64,000 bases of DNA, from assembly GCF_003054175.1 (NCBI RefSeq), contig NZ_QBKN01000011.1:81425-145424 (forward strand). The letters are read 5' to 3'. Each line of letters begins with the position of its first letter. Position 1 is the first letter of the stretch. The notes under the pieces are model-generated. The model was not told the DNA's origin, did not search any database, and saw only the letters and a program-made list of their open reading frames with translations. A program made the translations under genes and the position numbers. Shown here piece after piece: positions 35,101 to 43,909 of this stretch. The stretch comes from Allosediminivita pacifica. GTDB lineage: Bacteria; Pseudomonadota; Alphaproteobacteria; Rhodobacterales; Rhodobacteraceae.

Positions 35101-35138
35101 TTCTCACTCGAACGGGTCAACACGAACAGGACCGGATC

Positions 35139-35603
35139 ATGAAAACATTTTCTGCACGTCCGGCGGATATCGAGAAGAGCTGGGTCGTCATCGACGCTGA
35201 AGGCGTCGTGCTCGGCCGGCTCGCATCGATCGTCGCCATGAGGCTGCGCGGCAAGCACAAGCCCAGCTTCACGCCCCATATGGACATGGGCGACAACGTC
35301 ATCATCATCAACGCCGACAAGGTTCAGCTGACGGGCAAGAAGCGTCACGAGAACTTCTACTGGCACACCGGCTATCCCGGCGGGATCAAGGAACGCACCA
35401 AGGAGCAGATCCTCGAGGGTCCGTATCCGGAGCGCGTGGTTTTCCAAGCCGTCAAGCGGATGCTCCCCGGCAACCGCCTGTCGCGCAAGCAGCTGACCAA
35501 CCTGCGCATCTACGCGGGCAGCGAGCATCCCCACGAGGCTCAGAGCCCCGAAGTCGTGGATGTGAAGTCCAGGAACTCCAAGAACACCCGGGTGGCGAAA
35601 TAA
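35139..35603 (+). CDS. rplM: 50S ribosomal protein L13
   Basis: A 154-residue L13, an early-assembling large-subunit protein. Standard segments such as [34 protein letters not shown] and [19 protein letters not shown] are all present. The N-terminal MKTFSARP is the usual alphaproteobacterial start. The TAA shares its last base with the rpsI start. Confidence 0.98.
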   Translation: MKTFSARPADIEKSWVVIDAEGVVLGRLASIVAMRLRGKHKPSFTPHMDMGDNVIIINADKVQLTGKKRHENFYWHTGYPGGIKERTKEQILEGPYPERVVFQAVKRMLPGNRLSRKQLTNLRIYAGSEHPHEAQSPEVVDVKSRNSKNTRVAK

Positions 35604-36088
35604 TGGCCGATCAGATCAATTCGCTGGAAGAGCTGGGCGAAGTCGCGGGCGATGCCGTCGCGATGGAAGCCGAAACCCCCCGTGAACCCGTCCGTGACGA
35701 GTTCGGCCGTTCCTACGCGACCGGCAAGCGGAAGGACGCCACCGCGCGCGTCTGGATCAAGCCGGGCTCCGGCAAGGTCACCGTCAACGGCAAGGAGATG
35801 GACAAGTACTTTGCCCGTCCCGTGCTGCAGATGATCCTGCGCCAGCCCTTCACCATCGCCGGTGTCGAGGGCGAGTTCGACGTCTACGCGACCGTCAAGG
35901 GCGGTGGCCTCTCCGGCCAGGCCGGCGCGGTCAAGCACGGCGTCTCCAAGGCACTGCAGCTTTATGATCCCTCGCTGCGTCCCGCGCTGAAGGCGGCAGG
36001 CTTCCTGACCCGCGACAGCCGCGTCGTCGAGCGCAAGAAGTACGGCCGCGCGAAAGCCCGCCGCAGCTTCCAGTTCTCGAAGCGTTAA
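35603..36088 (+). CDS. rpsI: 30S ribosomal protein S9
   Basis: A 161-residue S9. The C-terminal [26 protein letters not shown] tail that reaches the P-site tRNA is present, as is [11 protein letters not shown]. About 35 acidic residues precede the conserved core, an N-terminal extension common in alphaproteobacteria. The start overlaps the rplM stop by one base, so the pair is translationally coupled. Confidence 0.98.
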   Translation: MADQINSLEELGEVAGDAVAMEAETPREPVRDEFGRSYATGKRKDATARVWIKPGSGKVTVNGKEMDKYFARPVLQMILRQPFTIAGVEGEFDVYATVKGGGLSGQAGAVKHGVSKALQLYDPSLRPALKAAGFLTRDSRVVERKKYGRAKARRSFQFSKR

Positions 36089-36111
36089 TCGCACGCGACA
36101 AAGTTTCGGAA

Positions 36112-36139
36112 AGGCCCGCTGGTTTCGGCGGGCCTTTTT
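36112..36139 (+). terminator. intrinsic terminator of rplM-rpsI
   Basis: AGGCCCGC (36112-36119) pairs with GCGGGCCT (36128-36135) and is followed by TTTT, 23 bases after the rpsI stop. Confidence 0.9.
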
Positions 36140-36261
36140 GTGTGTCCGGGGCCCTGGTCGCGGTGCCGGGCATGACAGTTATGTGACGGAAGACTCTTGC
36201 CGGGCGGGAATACGCGCCGATATGAGTTGAATGTCATCTAACCGTCACAGAGTGCGCCGCC

Positions 36262-37158
36262 ATGCCTGAACTGGCCACAGAAGCGCTTCATGCCTTTGCC
36301 TACGCGCTCCGCCGTGGATTCCCTTTCGAATCCTGGGGCGATGTCCTTGATCGCGTCAGGCGCGAAGCTGCCGCGGGGTTCCGTGGCAATCCCGCTGTCA
36401 CGCGGATGAAGAAGCAGGGCAGCGCCAACCTGGGCCTCTACCTGCTCCGCTTCGGTGACGATCAGGTCCTGCAAAAGCGTGTGGTCTCGGTGGACGAATT
36501 CCGGATCGCCCGCAGCCTGCAGCAGGCGCATGCAGGCCTGTCGCTGGCGCAGATCGTCTCGGTCGCCCGGCGTGGCGCCGTCTTCCACATTTTCCAGGAG
36601 TACGTCCCCCACAAGGCGGATAAGCTCTCCGCGGTCGAGATGGCGCAGCTCGCCTACGACTTCTCGAGCGAAACGCAAGCTCCGCTGGAGCAGGTGGCCC
36701 CCTCGCATATGGGCATCTATCGCCCACTCCTGAAGCCGCGTTACGTGCAGAGGATCGCAAAACTGACCGGGGACACTCCGTCCTCCGTCCGGCACGGGCT
36801 TGGAACCATGATCGACCGTCCCGCCGCGATCCAGCACAACGACCAGCATCCGAGCAACCTGCGCAGGCGTGACGATGGGCGCACGGTCTTTGTCGACATG
36901 GGTTCGGTCGGCTGGAACCTCCCCGGCGCGGGCCTTCGCGGCTTTGCGGCCGACGGGCTGGCAGGCGCCGACCGCACGGCATTCGACGAGGCGACGGGCC
37001 ATTTTGCCGGGCTCACCGGCATCGACGCCCGGGAAATCCGTCAGGCGGTCCTGCTGGCCGCGGCGGCGCGGCAACTTCGGCGCGCCCGGCGTCACCACGA
37101 CCGTGATCGCGAAGAAAAGGCCATGCGCATCGCCGCCGAGGTGCTTTCGCTCGACTAG
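36262..37158 (+). CDS. phosphotransferase of the APH/choline kinase-like fold
   Basis: A 298-residue protein with the kinase-fold signature of aminoglycoside phosphotransferases: HNDQHPSN places catalytic Asp 194 and Asn 199, and FVDMG places the metal-binding Asp 212. The lysine in LQKRVVSVDE is a candidate ATP-binding residue. The substrate is unknown. Its downstream neighbour is a glycosyltransferase 81 bases away, which suggests a role in sugar or surface-polysaccharide chemistry rather than drug resistance. The 120 bases upstream contain no clear regulatory motif. Confidence 0.7.
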   Translation: MPELATEALHAFAYALRRGFPFESWGDVLDRVRREAAAGFRGNPAVTRMKKQGSANLGLYLLRFGDDQVLQKRVVSVDEFRIARSLQQAHAGLSLAQIVSVARRGAVFHIFQEYVPHKADKLSAVEMAQLAYDFSSETQAPLEQVAPSHMGIYRPLLKPRYVQRIAKLTGDTPSSVRHGLGTMIDRPAAIQHNDQHPSNLRRRDDGRTVFVDMGSVGWNLPGAGLRGFAADGLAGADRTAFDEATGHFAGLTGIDAREIRQAVLLAAAARQLRRARRHHDRDREEKAMRIAAEVLSLD

Positions 37159-37239
37159 GCCAGCCGATCACGGGGGCAACGCCTTGGCGCCGCGGCGCTT
37201 TTGTGGTTCCTGTGCCGGGCAGCAGCGAAAGGATGGCCC

Positions 37240-38097
37240 ATGGGCGTGCTCTCCCGCCTCGACGATGTCCGCTTCGGCAAGACGGACTGGCAGATGCGTC
37301 TCAAGGCGCGGCTCTGGCAACGGCGCAGGCCCACCTCGACCCCGTCGGACGAGGTCAAGGTGCTCTTCGCGATCCCGCTCGTTTCGCGCCGCCGGGCCGA
37401 AAGCTGGGACACCGTGGAAGCCAATCTTGCCGACACGCTCGCCTCCTTCCAGCGCCAGACCGACCCCAACTGGCAAGTGGTCATCTGCGGCCAGGACACC
37501 CCGACACTGCCCGACGATTCCCGCGTCCGTTTTGTCGAGGCCAAGATCTCGGACAAGTTCTACGACAAGGGCGACAAGCGACGCCGGCTGGTGGCCGAGA
37601 TCGCGCAGGGCTTCCGCGGGGATGCCTACTACATGCAGTACGATGCCGACGACATCCTGCACCCCGACTTCGTGGCTTACGTCAGGACGGACAACAACGG
37701 ACGGGGCTACGTGGTCGACAAGGGCTACTTCGTCAGCCTCTCGGCGTCGGGCATGGCACCGCTCGACCGTTTCAACCGCCACTGCGGATCGTCCAGCGCG
37801 GTCTACGTCGATTTCCGCGAAAGCCGGGCGCACGAGGCGCTGCTGGTCCAGCACCGCTCGCACATCAAGATCGCCGAGATCAGCGCGCTTTACGGGCAGC
37901 CGCTCGAACCGGTGCCGTTCCGTGCGGTGCTCTACATGACTGGCCACGGCCAGAACATGGTCAAGCGCCGGGGCAAGCTCGACGAAAGGACCGAGAAGTT
38001 CCTGCGACGTCAGCTTGCGCCCGAGGAGGCCGCCAGCGTCTGCGCCACCTTCGGGGTGCCCGAACTGGCAGTCAGCCTCACTCGTCCGGAGGAATAA
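37240..38097 (+). CDS. glycosyltransferase family A protein
   Basis: A 285-residue GT-A-fold protein. The N-terminal strand VLFAIPLVSRRRAESW, the SFQRQTDPNWQVVI segment and the metal-binding D-x-D in QYDADDILHP (Asp 135, 137) resemble a group of rhamnan or galactosyl-like transferases of Rhodobacteraceae. The donor and acceptor are unknown. AAAGGA lies seven bases before the ATG. The last 20 bases overlap the convergent tetR-type gene. Confidence 0.8.
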   Translation: MGVLSRLDDVRFGKTDWQMRLKARLWQRRRPTSTPSDEVKVLFAIPLVSRRRAESWDTVEANLADTLASFQRQTDPNWQVVICGQDTPTLPDDSRVRFVEAKISDKFYDKGDKRRRLVAEIAQGFRGDAYYMQYDADDILHPDFVAYVRTDNNGRGYVVDKGYFVSLSASGMAPLDRFNRHCGSSSAVYVDFRESRAHEALLVQHRSHIKIAEISALYGQPLEPVPFRAVLYMTGHGQNMVKRRGKLDERTEKFLRRQLAPEEAASVCATFGVPELAVSLTRPEE

Positions 38098-38695
38098 GCC
38101 CCAGCCCCCGCAGGTAGACGCCGATCCCCGTCTCGAGAAGATCCTCGGGCGGGAAGGGCGCGCGCGTGCCGGGCGAGTTGCGCGCGAAAAGCTCCACGAC
38201 GCCGTGGCTCAGTGCCCAGATGTGACTGGAAAACATCTGCGGCGGCGGGCGCTTTTCGGGCGGGATATGCTGCGACAGGTCCGTCGCGGCCTGTTCCAGC
38301 ACACCACGTGCCCGCGCGGATACGGCGGCAAGCTCGGGCGAATGGTTCACGCTGATGCCGCTTTCGAACATCGCGATGTAATGCCCGGGGTACTTGCGCG
38401 CGAAGGCAAGATAGGCGCGTCCCGTCGCCTCGAACGCCGCCAGCGCCGAGGGCTGCCCGCTGTCGTAGGCGTATTTCATCACGTCGGCGAAGATCTCGTA
38501 GCCCTGCCGCGCCGCCTCGGCGATCAGGTCCTCGCGCCCCGAGAAGTGCCGGTAGACGGCGGCGGGTGTCACGCCGGCCTGCTTGGCCGCCTCGGACAGC
38601 GTGAAACCGGTCGGGCCCTTTTCCTCGATCAGGCTCAGCGCCGCCTCGACCAGCGCCTGCCGCAGGTTGCCGTGGTGATATCCGCGTTTAGGCAT
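38078..38695 (-). CDS. TetR family transcriptional regulator
   Basis: A 205-residue TetR-type repressor. The helix-turn-helix is at about residues 30-52 ([21 protein letters not shown]). The C-terminal ligand-binding domain contains [19 protein letters not shown], typical of the WHG subgroup. The start at 38695 overlaps the ppk2 stop by eight bases, so it is probably co-transcribed with ppk2. The effector is unknown. It overlaps the convergent glycosyltransferase gene by 20 bases. Confidence 0.9.
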   Translation of the reverse strand: MPKRGYHHGNLRQALVEAALSLIEEKGPTGFTLSEAAKQAGVTPAAVYRHFSGREDLIAEAARQGYEIFADVMKYAYDSGQPSALAAFEATGRAYLAFARKYPGHYIAMFESGISVNHSPELAAVSARARGVLEQAATDLSQHIPPEKRPPPQMFSSHIWALSHGVVELFARNSPGTRAPFPPEDLLETGIGVYLRGLGLIPPDE

Positions 38696-39557
38696 ACCAG
38701 ATCCCGGGGCCGCCGCAGATCGCCGGGTCGGGATGCCCGACCACGTCGCGGTCCTTGCGGTCGTAGCGCAGGTGGTGAAGCACATGCCGGATCGCCGCCA
38801 GCCGCGCGCGCTTCTTGTCGTCGGCACGGATCACCGTCCAGGGCGCGGCGATGCTGTGGGTGCGCTCCAGCGTCTCCGAGATCGCGGCGGAATAGTCGTC
38901 CCAGCGGCTTAGCCCGTCGACATCCACCTGGCTCAGTTTCCACTGCTTCAGGGGGTCTGTTTCGCGTTTCATGAACCGTCGAAGTTGTTCGGCCCGGCTG
39001 ATGTTGAGCCAGAACTTGAAGAGGTGGATGCCGTCGTTGACGAGCATGTTCTCGAAATCCGGCACCTGGGTGAAAAACAGCGCCCGCTCGGCAGGCGTGC
39101 AGAAGCCGAATATATGTTCGACAACGGCTCGGTTGTACCAGGAGCGGTCGTAGAAGACGATTTCGCCCGGCGCGGGCAGGTGCAGGGCGTAGCGCTGGAA
39201 ATACCACTGGCCGCGTTCGGTCTCGGTCGGGGCGGGCAGGGCGACAACGCGGGCGTTGCGTGGGTTCAGGTGCATCCGGAAACGCTGGATCGTTCCGCCC
39301 TTGCCGGCGGCATCGCGTCCCTCGAACAGGCAGACCACCCGCGTGCCCGTGGCCCGCGCCCAGGCCTGCATCTTCACCAGCTCGATCTGCAGGGCTTCCA
39401 TCTCGCGGTCGTAGACCTTGCGCGGCATGGTCTCGATGTAGGGATAGCCCGGGTCGAGGATGTCGCCACGCCGCGAGCGCGCAATGGTCGCCCGCAGGCT
39501 GGCGGGGGCCTCTCGCTGGACATAGCGGCTGATCGCGCCGTCGAAGGGCAATGTCAT
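38688..39557 (-). CDS. ppk2: polyphosphate kinase 2
   Basis: A 289-residue PPK2 that phosphorylates nucleotides with inorganic polyphosphate (or runs the reverse reaction). The P-loop is [13 protein letters not shown] (residues about 77-88), the Walker B-like [10 protein letters not shown] has Asp 137, and the lid region [20 protein letters not shown] is intact. The single-domain length suggests class I (NDP-phosphorylating). The first gene of a two-gene unit with a TetR regulator, it has AAGAGAG before its ATG. Confidence 0.95.
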   Translation of the reverse strand: MTLPFDGAISRYVQREAPASLRATIARSRRGDILDPGYPYIETMPRKVYDREMEALQIELVKMQAWARATGTRVVCLFEGRDAAGKGGTIQRFRMHLNPRNARVVALPAPTETERGQWYFQRYALHLPAPGEIVFYDRSWYNRAVVEHIFGFCTPAERALFFTQVPDFENMLVNDGIHLFKFWLNISRAEQLRRFMKRETDPLKQWKLSQVDVDGLSRWDDYSAAISETLERTHSIAAPWTVIRADDKKRARLAAIRHVLHHLRYDRKDRDVVGHPDPAICGGPGIWYA

Positions 39558-39603
39558 GACGCTCTCTTGTGCAGTGCCGGACGACTATGAAGCGCCGCTG
39601 CGG

Positions 39604-40581
39604 TCAACGCAAACCTGCCCGCCGGGCCGCGCGGTGCACTGCTTCGACCACCGCGCCCTCGCGCGCGTGATGCGGCATGTGGCCGACGCCGGGCAGCACC
39701 GTCAGCTCGGCATCGGGCAGAACCTCGACGGCCGCGGCAGAGTGGATTTCCAGTCCGACGGTCGTGTCCGCGTCACCGTGAATCAGCTCGACGGGAATTT
39801 GCAGATCCTCGTAACGCTTTGACATTTCGACGAGATGCGGCCGAAGCCCGTTGACCTGTCGGGCATTGGCGCGCAGCGTCTCGCGTCGAAGAGTCAGACC
39901 CGGTCCCACATGTTCGAGGTAGCCCTCGGGCACCGACTGCGGCGCGAAGATCCCGGCCAGCACATCCTCGGTATTCATCGGATCCACGAAGGCGGTGGCG
40001 AATGGAGGCACCGCGGCGCCCCCCAGCGACGAGCCGAGGACCTTGTACTGTGCCCCGAGGCTTCCGGGCCAGGGCATGATCGCCCCCGAAACGCTGACGA
40101 GCGCCGCGGCCTCGTGATCCAGCCCCCAGGCCATGGCGACCGAGCCTCCATAGGAATGCCCCAGCACCACAGGCGACTCGACACCCAGCTGCCCGGCAGC
40201 TGCCGCCAGAAGATCCGCTTGCACCTGCGGGCTTTCGGCGCGGCTGTTGAAGGCACCGGTGTAGCGCGCGCCGGCGCGACCGGTGTAGCCCAGCCCCGGC
40301 CGATCGAAGGCGGTGACGCGGTAGTCCTCCGCCAGCCGCTCCATGAGCGAGAAGGTGAAATCCCGTAGGTTGCCGCCCGCGCCGTGGATCAGCACCAGAT
40401 CCGGCCCACGGCCCGCCTGCACGAAATGCACGGGTGTCCCATCGACCTCCACGAACTGCCCGACGGGCGGCCAGCGACGCTCGGCCTCCGCCTCAGCGCG
40501 GCTCGCACGCTGGTCGATCAGCGCGCCGCAGCCGGCCAACACGATCAGGGCGGAAAACGCGATCCAGAGCTTGAAGGTCAT
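39604..40581 (-). CDS. alpha/beta hydrolase lipoprotein
   Basis: A 325-residue hydrolase with a lipoprotein signal (lipobox LAGC, Cys 18). LIHGAGGNLRD is the oxyanion strand. The nucleophile is Ser 143 in GHSYGG, the Asp is in IHGDAD and the His in GVGHMPHH, so the triad is complete. It may be an esterase or lipase anchored on the periplasmic side; the substrate is unknown. It follows metA on the same strand with 10 bases between stop and start. Confidence 0.88.
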   Translation of the reverse strand: MTFKLWIAFSALIVLAGCGALIDQRASRAEAEAERRWPPVGQFVEVDGTPVHFVQAGRGPDLVLIHGAGGNLRDFTFSLMERLAEDYRVTAFDRPGLGYTGRAGARYTGAFNSRAESPQVQADLLAAAAGQLGVESPVVLGHSYGGSVAMAWGLDHEAAALVSVSGAIMPWPGSLGAQYKVLGSSLGGAAVPPFATAFVDPMNTEDVLAGIFAPQSVPEGYLEHVGPGLTLRRETLRANARQVNGLRPHLVEMSKRYEDLQIPVELIHGDADTTVGLEIHSAAAVEVLPDAELTVLPGVGHMPHHAREGAVVEAVHRAARRAGLR

Positions 40582-40591
40582 TGCGCCCCGC

Positions 40592-41536
40592 TCAGCCAGC
40601 CATCGCGGTGGCGAAGGGCGATCCGATCATGCCCATCTCGTAGGGGGTCGTCTGGTAGATCCGGTTGATCCAGTTGCCGTAAAGCAGGTGCGCATGGCTC
40701 CGCCAGCGGTTGGTCGGCGTACGCGTGGGATCGTCGCCGGGATAGTAGTTCGCGGGGATGTTGATCGGCTTCCCCTCGGCCACATCGCGATCGTACTCTT
40801 CCTTCAGCGTCCCGCTGTCGTATTCGAGGTGGTTGAAGATGTAGAGCGCCCGGTGATCTGGGTCCTCGACAAGGCAGGGACCCGTCGTGTCGCTGTCGAT
40901 CAGGATCGGAAGGCCCGCGCCAAGGATCTCCTCGCGCTTCAATTCGGTCCAGCGCGACACCGGGATCACCATGTCGTCGGCAAAACCGTTCAGGTAGGGC
41001 GAGCTCGGCTGCATGTTGCGGTGCCGCACGCAGCCAAAGGCCTTTTCCTCCAGCAGGTACTTCTGCACCCCGTGGAAGTGGTTGATCATCGCCATGCCGC
41101 CCCAGCAGACGCCGAAGGTCGAATGCACGTTGGTCTGCGTCCAGTCGAAGACCTGCCGCAGCTCGTCCCAATAGGTCACATCGTCAAAGGGCAGATGCTC
41201 GATCGGCGCGCCGGTCACGATCAGACCGTCGAACTTCTCGCCCGAGGCCGCGACCTCGGCGAAGGGCCGGTAAAAGGCTTCCATGTGCTCGGCGGCGGTG
41301 TTGCGCGTCTGATGCTCGGTCATCCGGATCAGCGAGAACTCGATCTGCAAGGGCGTCGCCCCGATCAGGCGCGCGAACTGCGTCTCGGTCTGGATCTTCT
41401 TGGGCATCAGGTTCAGCAACCCGATCCGGAGGGGCCGGATGTCCTGGCGGGCGGCCGCGTCCTCGGACATCACCATCACGCCTTCACGGTTGAGAATGGA
41501 GTAGGCGGGCAGATCCGAAGGAAGCTTGATCGGCAT
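40592..41536 (-). CDS. metA: homoserine O-acyltransferase (predicted acetyltransferase)
   Basis: A 314-residue MetA that acylates homoserine in methionine synthesis. The nucleophile is Cys 144 in FGVCWGG, and the late HLEYD motif supplies His and Glu. In the acyl-specificity position the sequence is TGAPIE, with Glu where E. coli succinyltransferase has Gly. In published work on MetA enzymes a Glu at this position marks acetyl-CoA use, so this is predicted to be a homoserine O-acetyltransferase despite the MetA fold. The ribosome binding site is weak. Confidence 0.95.
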   Translation of the reverse strand: MPIKLPSDLPAYSILNREGVMVMSEDAAARQDIRPLRIGLLNLMPKKIQTETQFARLIGATPLQIEFSLIRMTEHQTRNTAAEHMEAFYRPFAEVAASGEKFDGLIVTGAPIEHLPFDDVTYWDELRQVFDWTQTNVHSTFGVCWGGMAMINHFHGVQKYLLEEKAFGCVRHRNMQPSSPYLNGFADDMVIPVSRWTELKREEILGAGLPILIDSDTTGPCLVEDPDHRALYIFNHLEYDSGTLKEEYDRDVAEGKPINIPANYYPGDDPTRTPTNRWRSHAHLLYGNWINRIYQTTPYEMGMIGSPFATAMAG

Positions 41537-41562
41537 GAGTACTCTCTCGTTCCGGAAACGAC

Positions 41563-41587
41563 AGATAGGGCAGGGCACCGGCTATCT
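41563..41587 (-). promoter_or_regulatory. hairpin in the metA leader
   Basis: On the minus strand AGATAG and CTATCT pair around a 13-base loop, 27 bases before the metA start. metA leaders in alphaproteobacteria often carry SAM-responsive RNA elements. I cannot match this one to the SAM-II or SAM/SAH consensus. Confidence 0.3.
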
Positions 41588-41634
41588 CAAGCTGGCGGCC
41601 CGGGGCGCTTCATCTGTCGGACGTCAGGCTTGGT

Positions 41635-42495
41635 TTAGCCTTCCGGAAGGGCATTCGCAACGAGATCGATGAAATCCTGCGCACTTCGCAGATTGGCCAT
41701 GTCCGAGGCATCCACCGTGACACCCCAGTTCTGTGCCATCTTCTCGTAAAGCGGCTGACGGTGCGCCAGCGCCTTGGCATAGGTCCAGCGGATGAAGGCA
41801 TCGGGATCGACCTTGTCGGGCGCGCTGCCGGTCTCCTGCAAGTAGGCCTCCCAGCAATCCTCGAGGAAATCGGGCCGGTAGGCCATCGGCTTGGGCGCCC
41901 GGTCGAAACGGCGGATCAGCTCGGCGGTATGCGCCTCGGTCCCACGGATCCAGACCATCAGGGCGGCGCCGGACAGCGTGGACAGGATCGGGTCCTCGGG
42001 GTCCTCGGGGTCCACCCACTCGCAGATCGACCCGCCGGTATCGCAGACGAAATGCGGATAGTCGTAAAGCGTCTCGCCCCGGTCGATGAACCAGGGCGTG
42101 TCCAGAAGCGCCTCGCGCTCGGCGCGTTCGAACTGGGCCTGCCGCGCGCGGTAGGTGTCGATGGGCAACCCGCCCTTGTCCTTGTCCCCGGGCTTGCCGA
42201 GGTAGGCCGAGACGGGCGCGAGGTTGTGAAAGCTCAGGTTCGTGCCGATGAAGATCGAATCCGACCGCAGCATCTCGCGCAGGAAGGGTACCTTCATCGC
42301 CTCGCGCTTGGCGTTGTCGGCGATGTATTCGCCCATGTAGCGGGTGCCGATGCGGTAATCGACCGAGTAATGGAACCAGTCCCCACTGCCGCGCAGCAGG
42401 TTGGAGACATGGGTCTTTCCAAGCCCGGACATCGCAAAGAGAACGACTTTCTTGCGCGGCGCGTCACGCCATTCCTTCGCGGTCTGATAGATCAT
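41635..42495 (-). CDS. P-loop ATPase/kinase-like protein of unknown function
   Basis: A 286-residue soluble protein with an N-terminal P-loop (VLFAMSGLGKTHVS, Lys 27, Thr 28), like a small-molecule kinase or shikimate-kinase-type nucleotide binder. The later TPWFIDRGETLYDYPHFVCD has an acidic strand that may be Walker B-like. The C-terminal half is helical. It belongs to a conserved but unassigned group in Rhodobacteraceae. GGAAGG lies seven bases before its ATG. It is followed by metA on the same strand after about 98 bases. Confidence 0.6.
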   Translation of the reverse strand: MIYQTAKEWRDAPRKKVVLFAMSGLGKTHVSNLLRGSGDWFHYSVDYRIGTRYMGEYIADNAKREAMKVPFLREMLRSDSIFIGTNLSFHNLAPVSAYLGKPGDKDKGGLPIDTYRARQAQFERAEREALLDTPWFIDRGETLYDYPHFVCDTGGSICEWVDPEDPEDPILSTLSGAALMVWIRGTEAHTAELIRRFDRAPKPMAYRPDFLEDCWEAYLQETGSAPDKVDPDAFIRWTYAKALAHRQPLYEKMAQNWGVTVDASDMANLRSAQDFIDLVANALPEG

Positions 42496-42585
42496 CGGGC
42501 AACCTTCCACAGAACTTCACCGGCCTGCCTTACGCGGGGCGGTCCGGGGCGTCAAACCGGCGCCTCGCTCCAGGTGCAAAAAGCG

Positions 42586-42617
42586 AAGGCGCCGCGGCTT
42601 TCCAGCCGCGACGCCTT
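42586..42617 (-). terminator. terminator of the FadL-type gene
   Basis: AAGGCGCCGCGGCT and AGCCGCGACGCCTT form a 14-bp stem with one mismatch. On the minus strand it leads into CGCTTTTTG. It lies 22 bases after the porin gene stop. Confidence 0.8.
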
Positions 42618-42639
42618 GCAAAGGGCGGATCGATCGTGA

Positions 42640-43785
42640 TCAGAACTTGAAGGCGATCTTCATGCCGACGCCCCAGGCGTCGTTGTCCTCGAAATCGGCT
42701 TGAGCTTGGTCCGGCGTGCCGGTTTCGGGCTTCGCATCGCCGAGCCAAGTGTAGCTCACGCCGCCCGACAGGGTGACCGTTTCGTTGATGTCGTAGGCGC
42801 CACCGACGGCGAGCTGCGTGAACCCTGTCGAGGGCGCAAGCGGCGAAACAAGCTCGTCGCCGGGTGCCTCGTAAGCCACGCTGACCGAGCCCGCCAATTT
42901 GTCGGTGAACTGCCGGCCCATGCCGAGGCGATATGTGACCGTATCCTCGAGATCGATCAGCCCGCCGCCGGTCACGGTCTCGAACTGCTCCGGGTCGACG
43001 CGGAACTGCGAGTGCTTGACCCAGCGGATCGAGCCGAAGACGAGCGTGCCCGGCGCGACGCCGGTCTGGGCTTCGAGGTTCCAGCTCTCGGGGGTTTTGA
43101 CCTTGGTGTCCGAGGACCCGTTGAGAAGCGGCAAGGGAGGGAGCGGTCCGGCCCCATCGGGATCGACCAGCGGACCACTCTCGGACGTCGACATGCTGTG
43201 CTCGATTGCCGAATTGTAGGTGAGTGCGACGCGCAGGGCGATGTCGGGCCGCTCGTAGGCTGCGCCGAGGACGTAGCCATTGGCCGTGTCGCTGTCGAGT
43301 TCGACATTGTAGCCCGAAACGGGACCGTAGGCCGCCCCGCTAAGCGTGATCTCACCCTCGGCCTTCTGGGTGCGCAGGCCACCGTAGACGCTGAAGTTGT
43401 CGTTGATCTGATACTTGAGCAGGGAGGTCAGCGTCGAGGTCTGGGCAAAGGCATTGGTCCCGCCAAGGATCAGATCGTCGTCCGGGTAGGAAATGTCGGC
43501 GCCGAAAGGACGGTCAAAGATGAATGCCGCGGACCATGGGCCCGAGATGTCGATTTTCAGCGCAGCGCTCGGCAACGTGAAGTCTTGGGCGACATTGTCG
43601 ATATCACTGCCAAACGGGCGGTTTGTCCCGCTGAGATCGGGCATCGCCTTGCCAAAGGACAGCTCGAAGTGGTTGCCCTCTTCGAAAAGCACCTGCGCCG
43701 ACTGCGTCGTGCGCTCGATCCCGCCAGCGTGGGCGGCCGATGCCGCTAGGGCAAGCGCCGAGGCGCTGCAAGCGATTCGCTTCAT
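42640..43785 (-). CDS. FadL/OmpP1/TodX family outer membrane protein
   Basis: A 381-residue outer membrane beta-barrel. A 20-residue signal peptide (MKRIACSASALALAASAAHA) precedes the FadL-type N-terminal hatch region, which is short here. Alternating beta strands fill the rest, and the protein ends in aromatic Phe (KIAFKF), as expected for barrel insertion. FadL proteins carry long-chain fatty acids or aromatic hydrocarbons across the outer membrane. The substrate is not predictable. It is followed by a strong terminator. Confidence 0.9.
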   Translation of the reverse strand: MKRIACSASALALAASAAHAGGIERTTQSAQVLFEEGNHFELSFGKAMPDLSGTNRPFGSDIDNVAQDFTLPSAALKIDISGPWSAAFIFDRPFGADISYPDDDLILGGTNAFAQTSTLTSLLKYQINDNFSVYGGLRTQKAEGEITLSGAAYGPVSGYNVELDSDTANGYVLGAAYERPDIALRVALTYNSAIEHSMSTSESGPLVDPDGAGPLPPLPLLNGSSDTKVKTPESWNLEAQTGVAPGTLVFGSIRWVKHSQFRVDPEQFETVTGGGLIDLEDTVTYRLGMGRQFTDKLAGSVSVAYEAPGDELVSPLAPSTGFTQLAVGGAYDINETVTLSGGVSYTWLGDAKPETGTPDQAQADFEDNDAWGVGMKIAFKF

Positions 43786-43909
43786 GATTTCCTCCCTCCC
43801 GCAATATCGCGGTGTGTCTCCTGTCAAAAAAGCTACGTTCAGGCACGAAGACTGGTCAATCTTTGACCCTGCGTCACGAATTTGACAGGTAACGCGGCCC
43901 TCGCGACCG

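Noticed and set aside
36262..37158. Aminoglycoside resistance gene
   Set aside because: The kinase fold fits but the sequence does not resemble known resistance enzymes and the context is housekeeping; a resistance claim is not supported.
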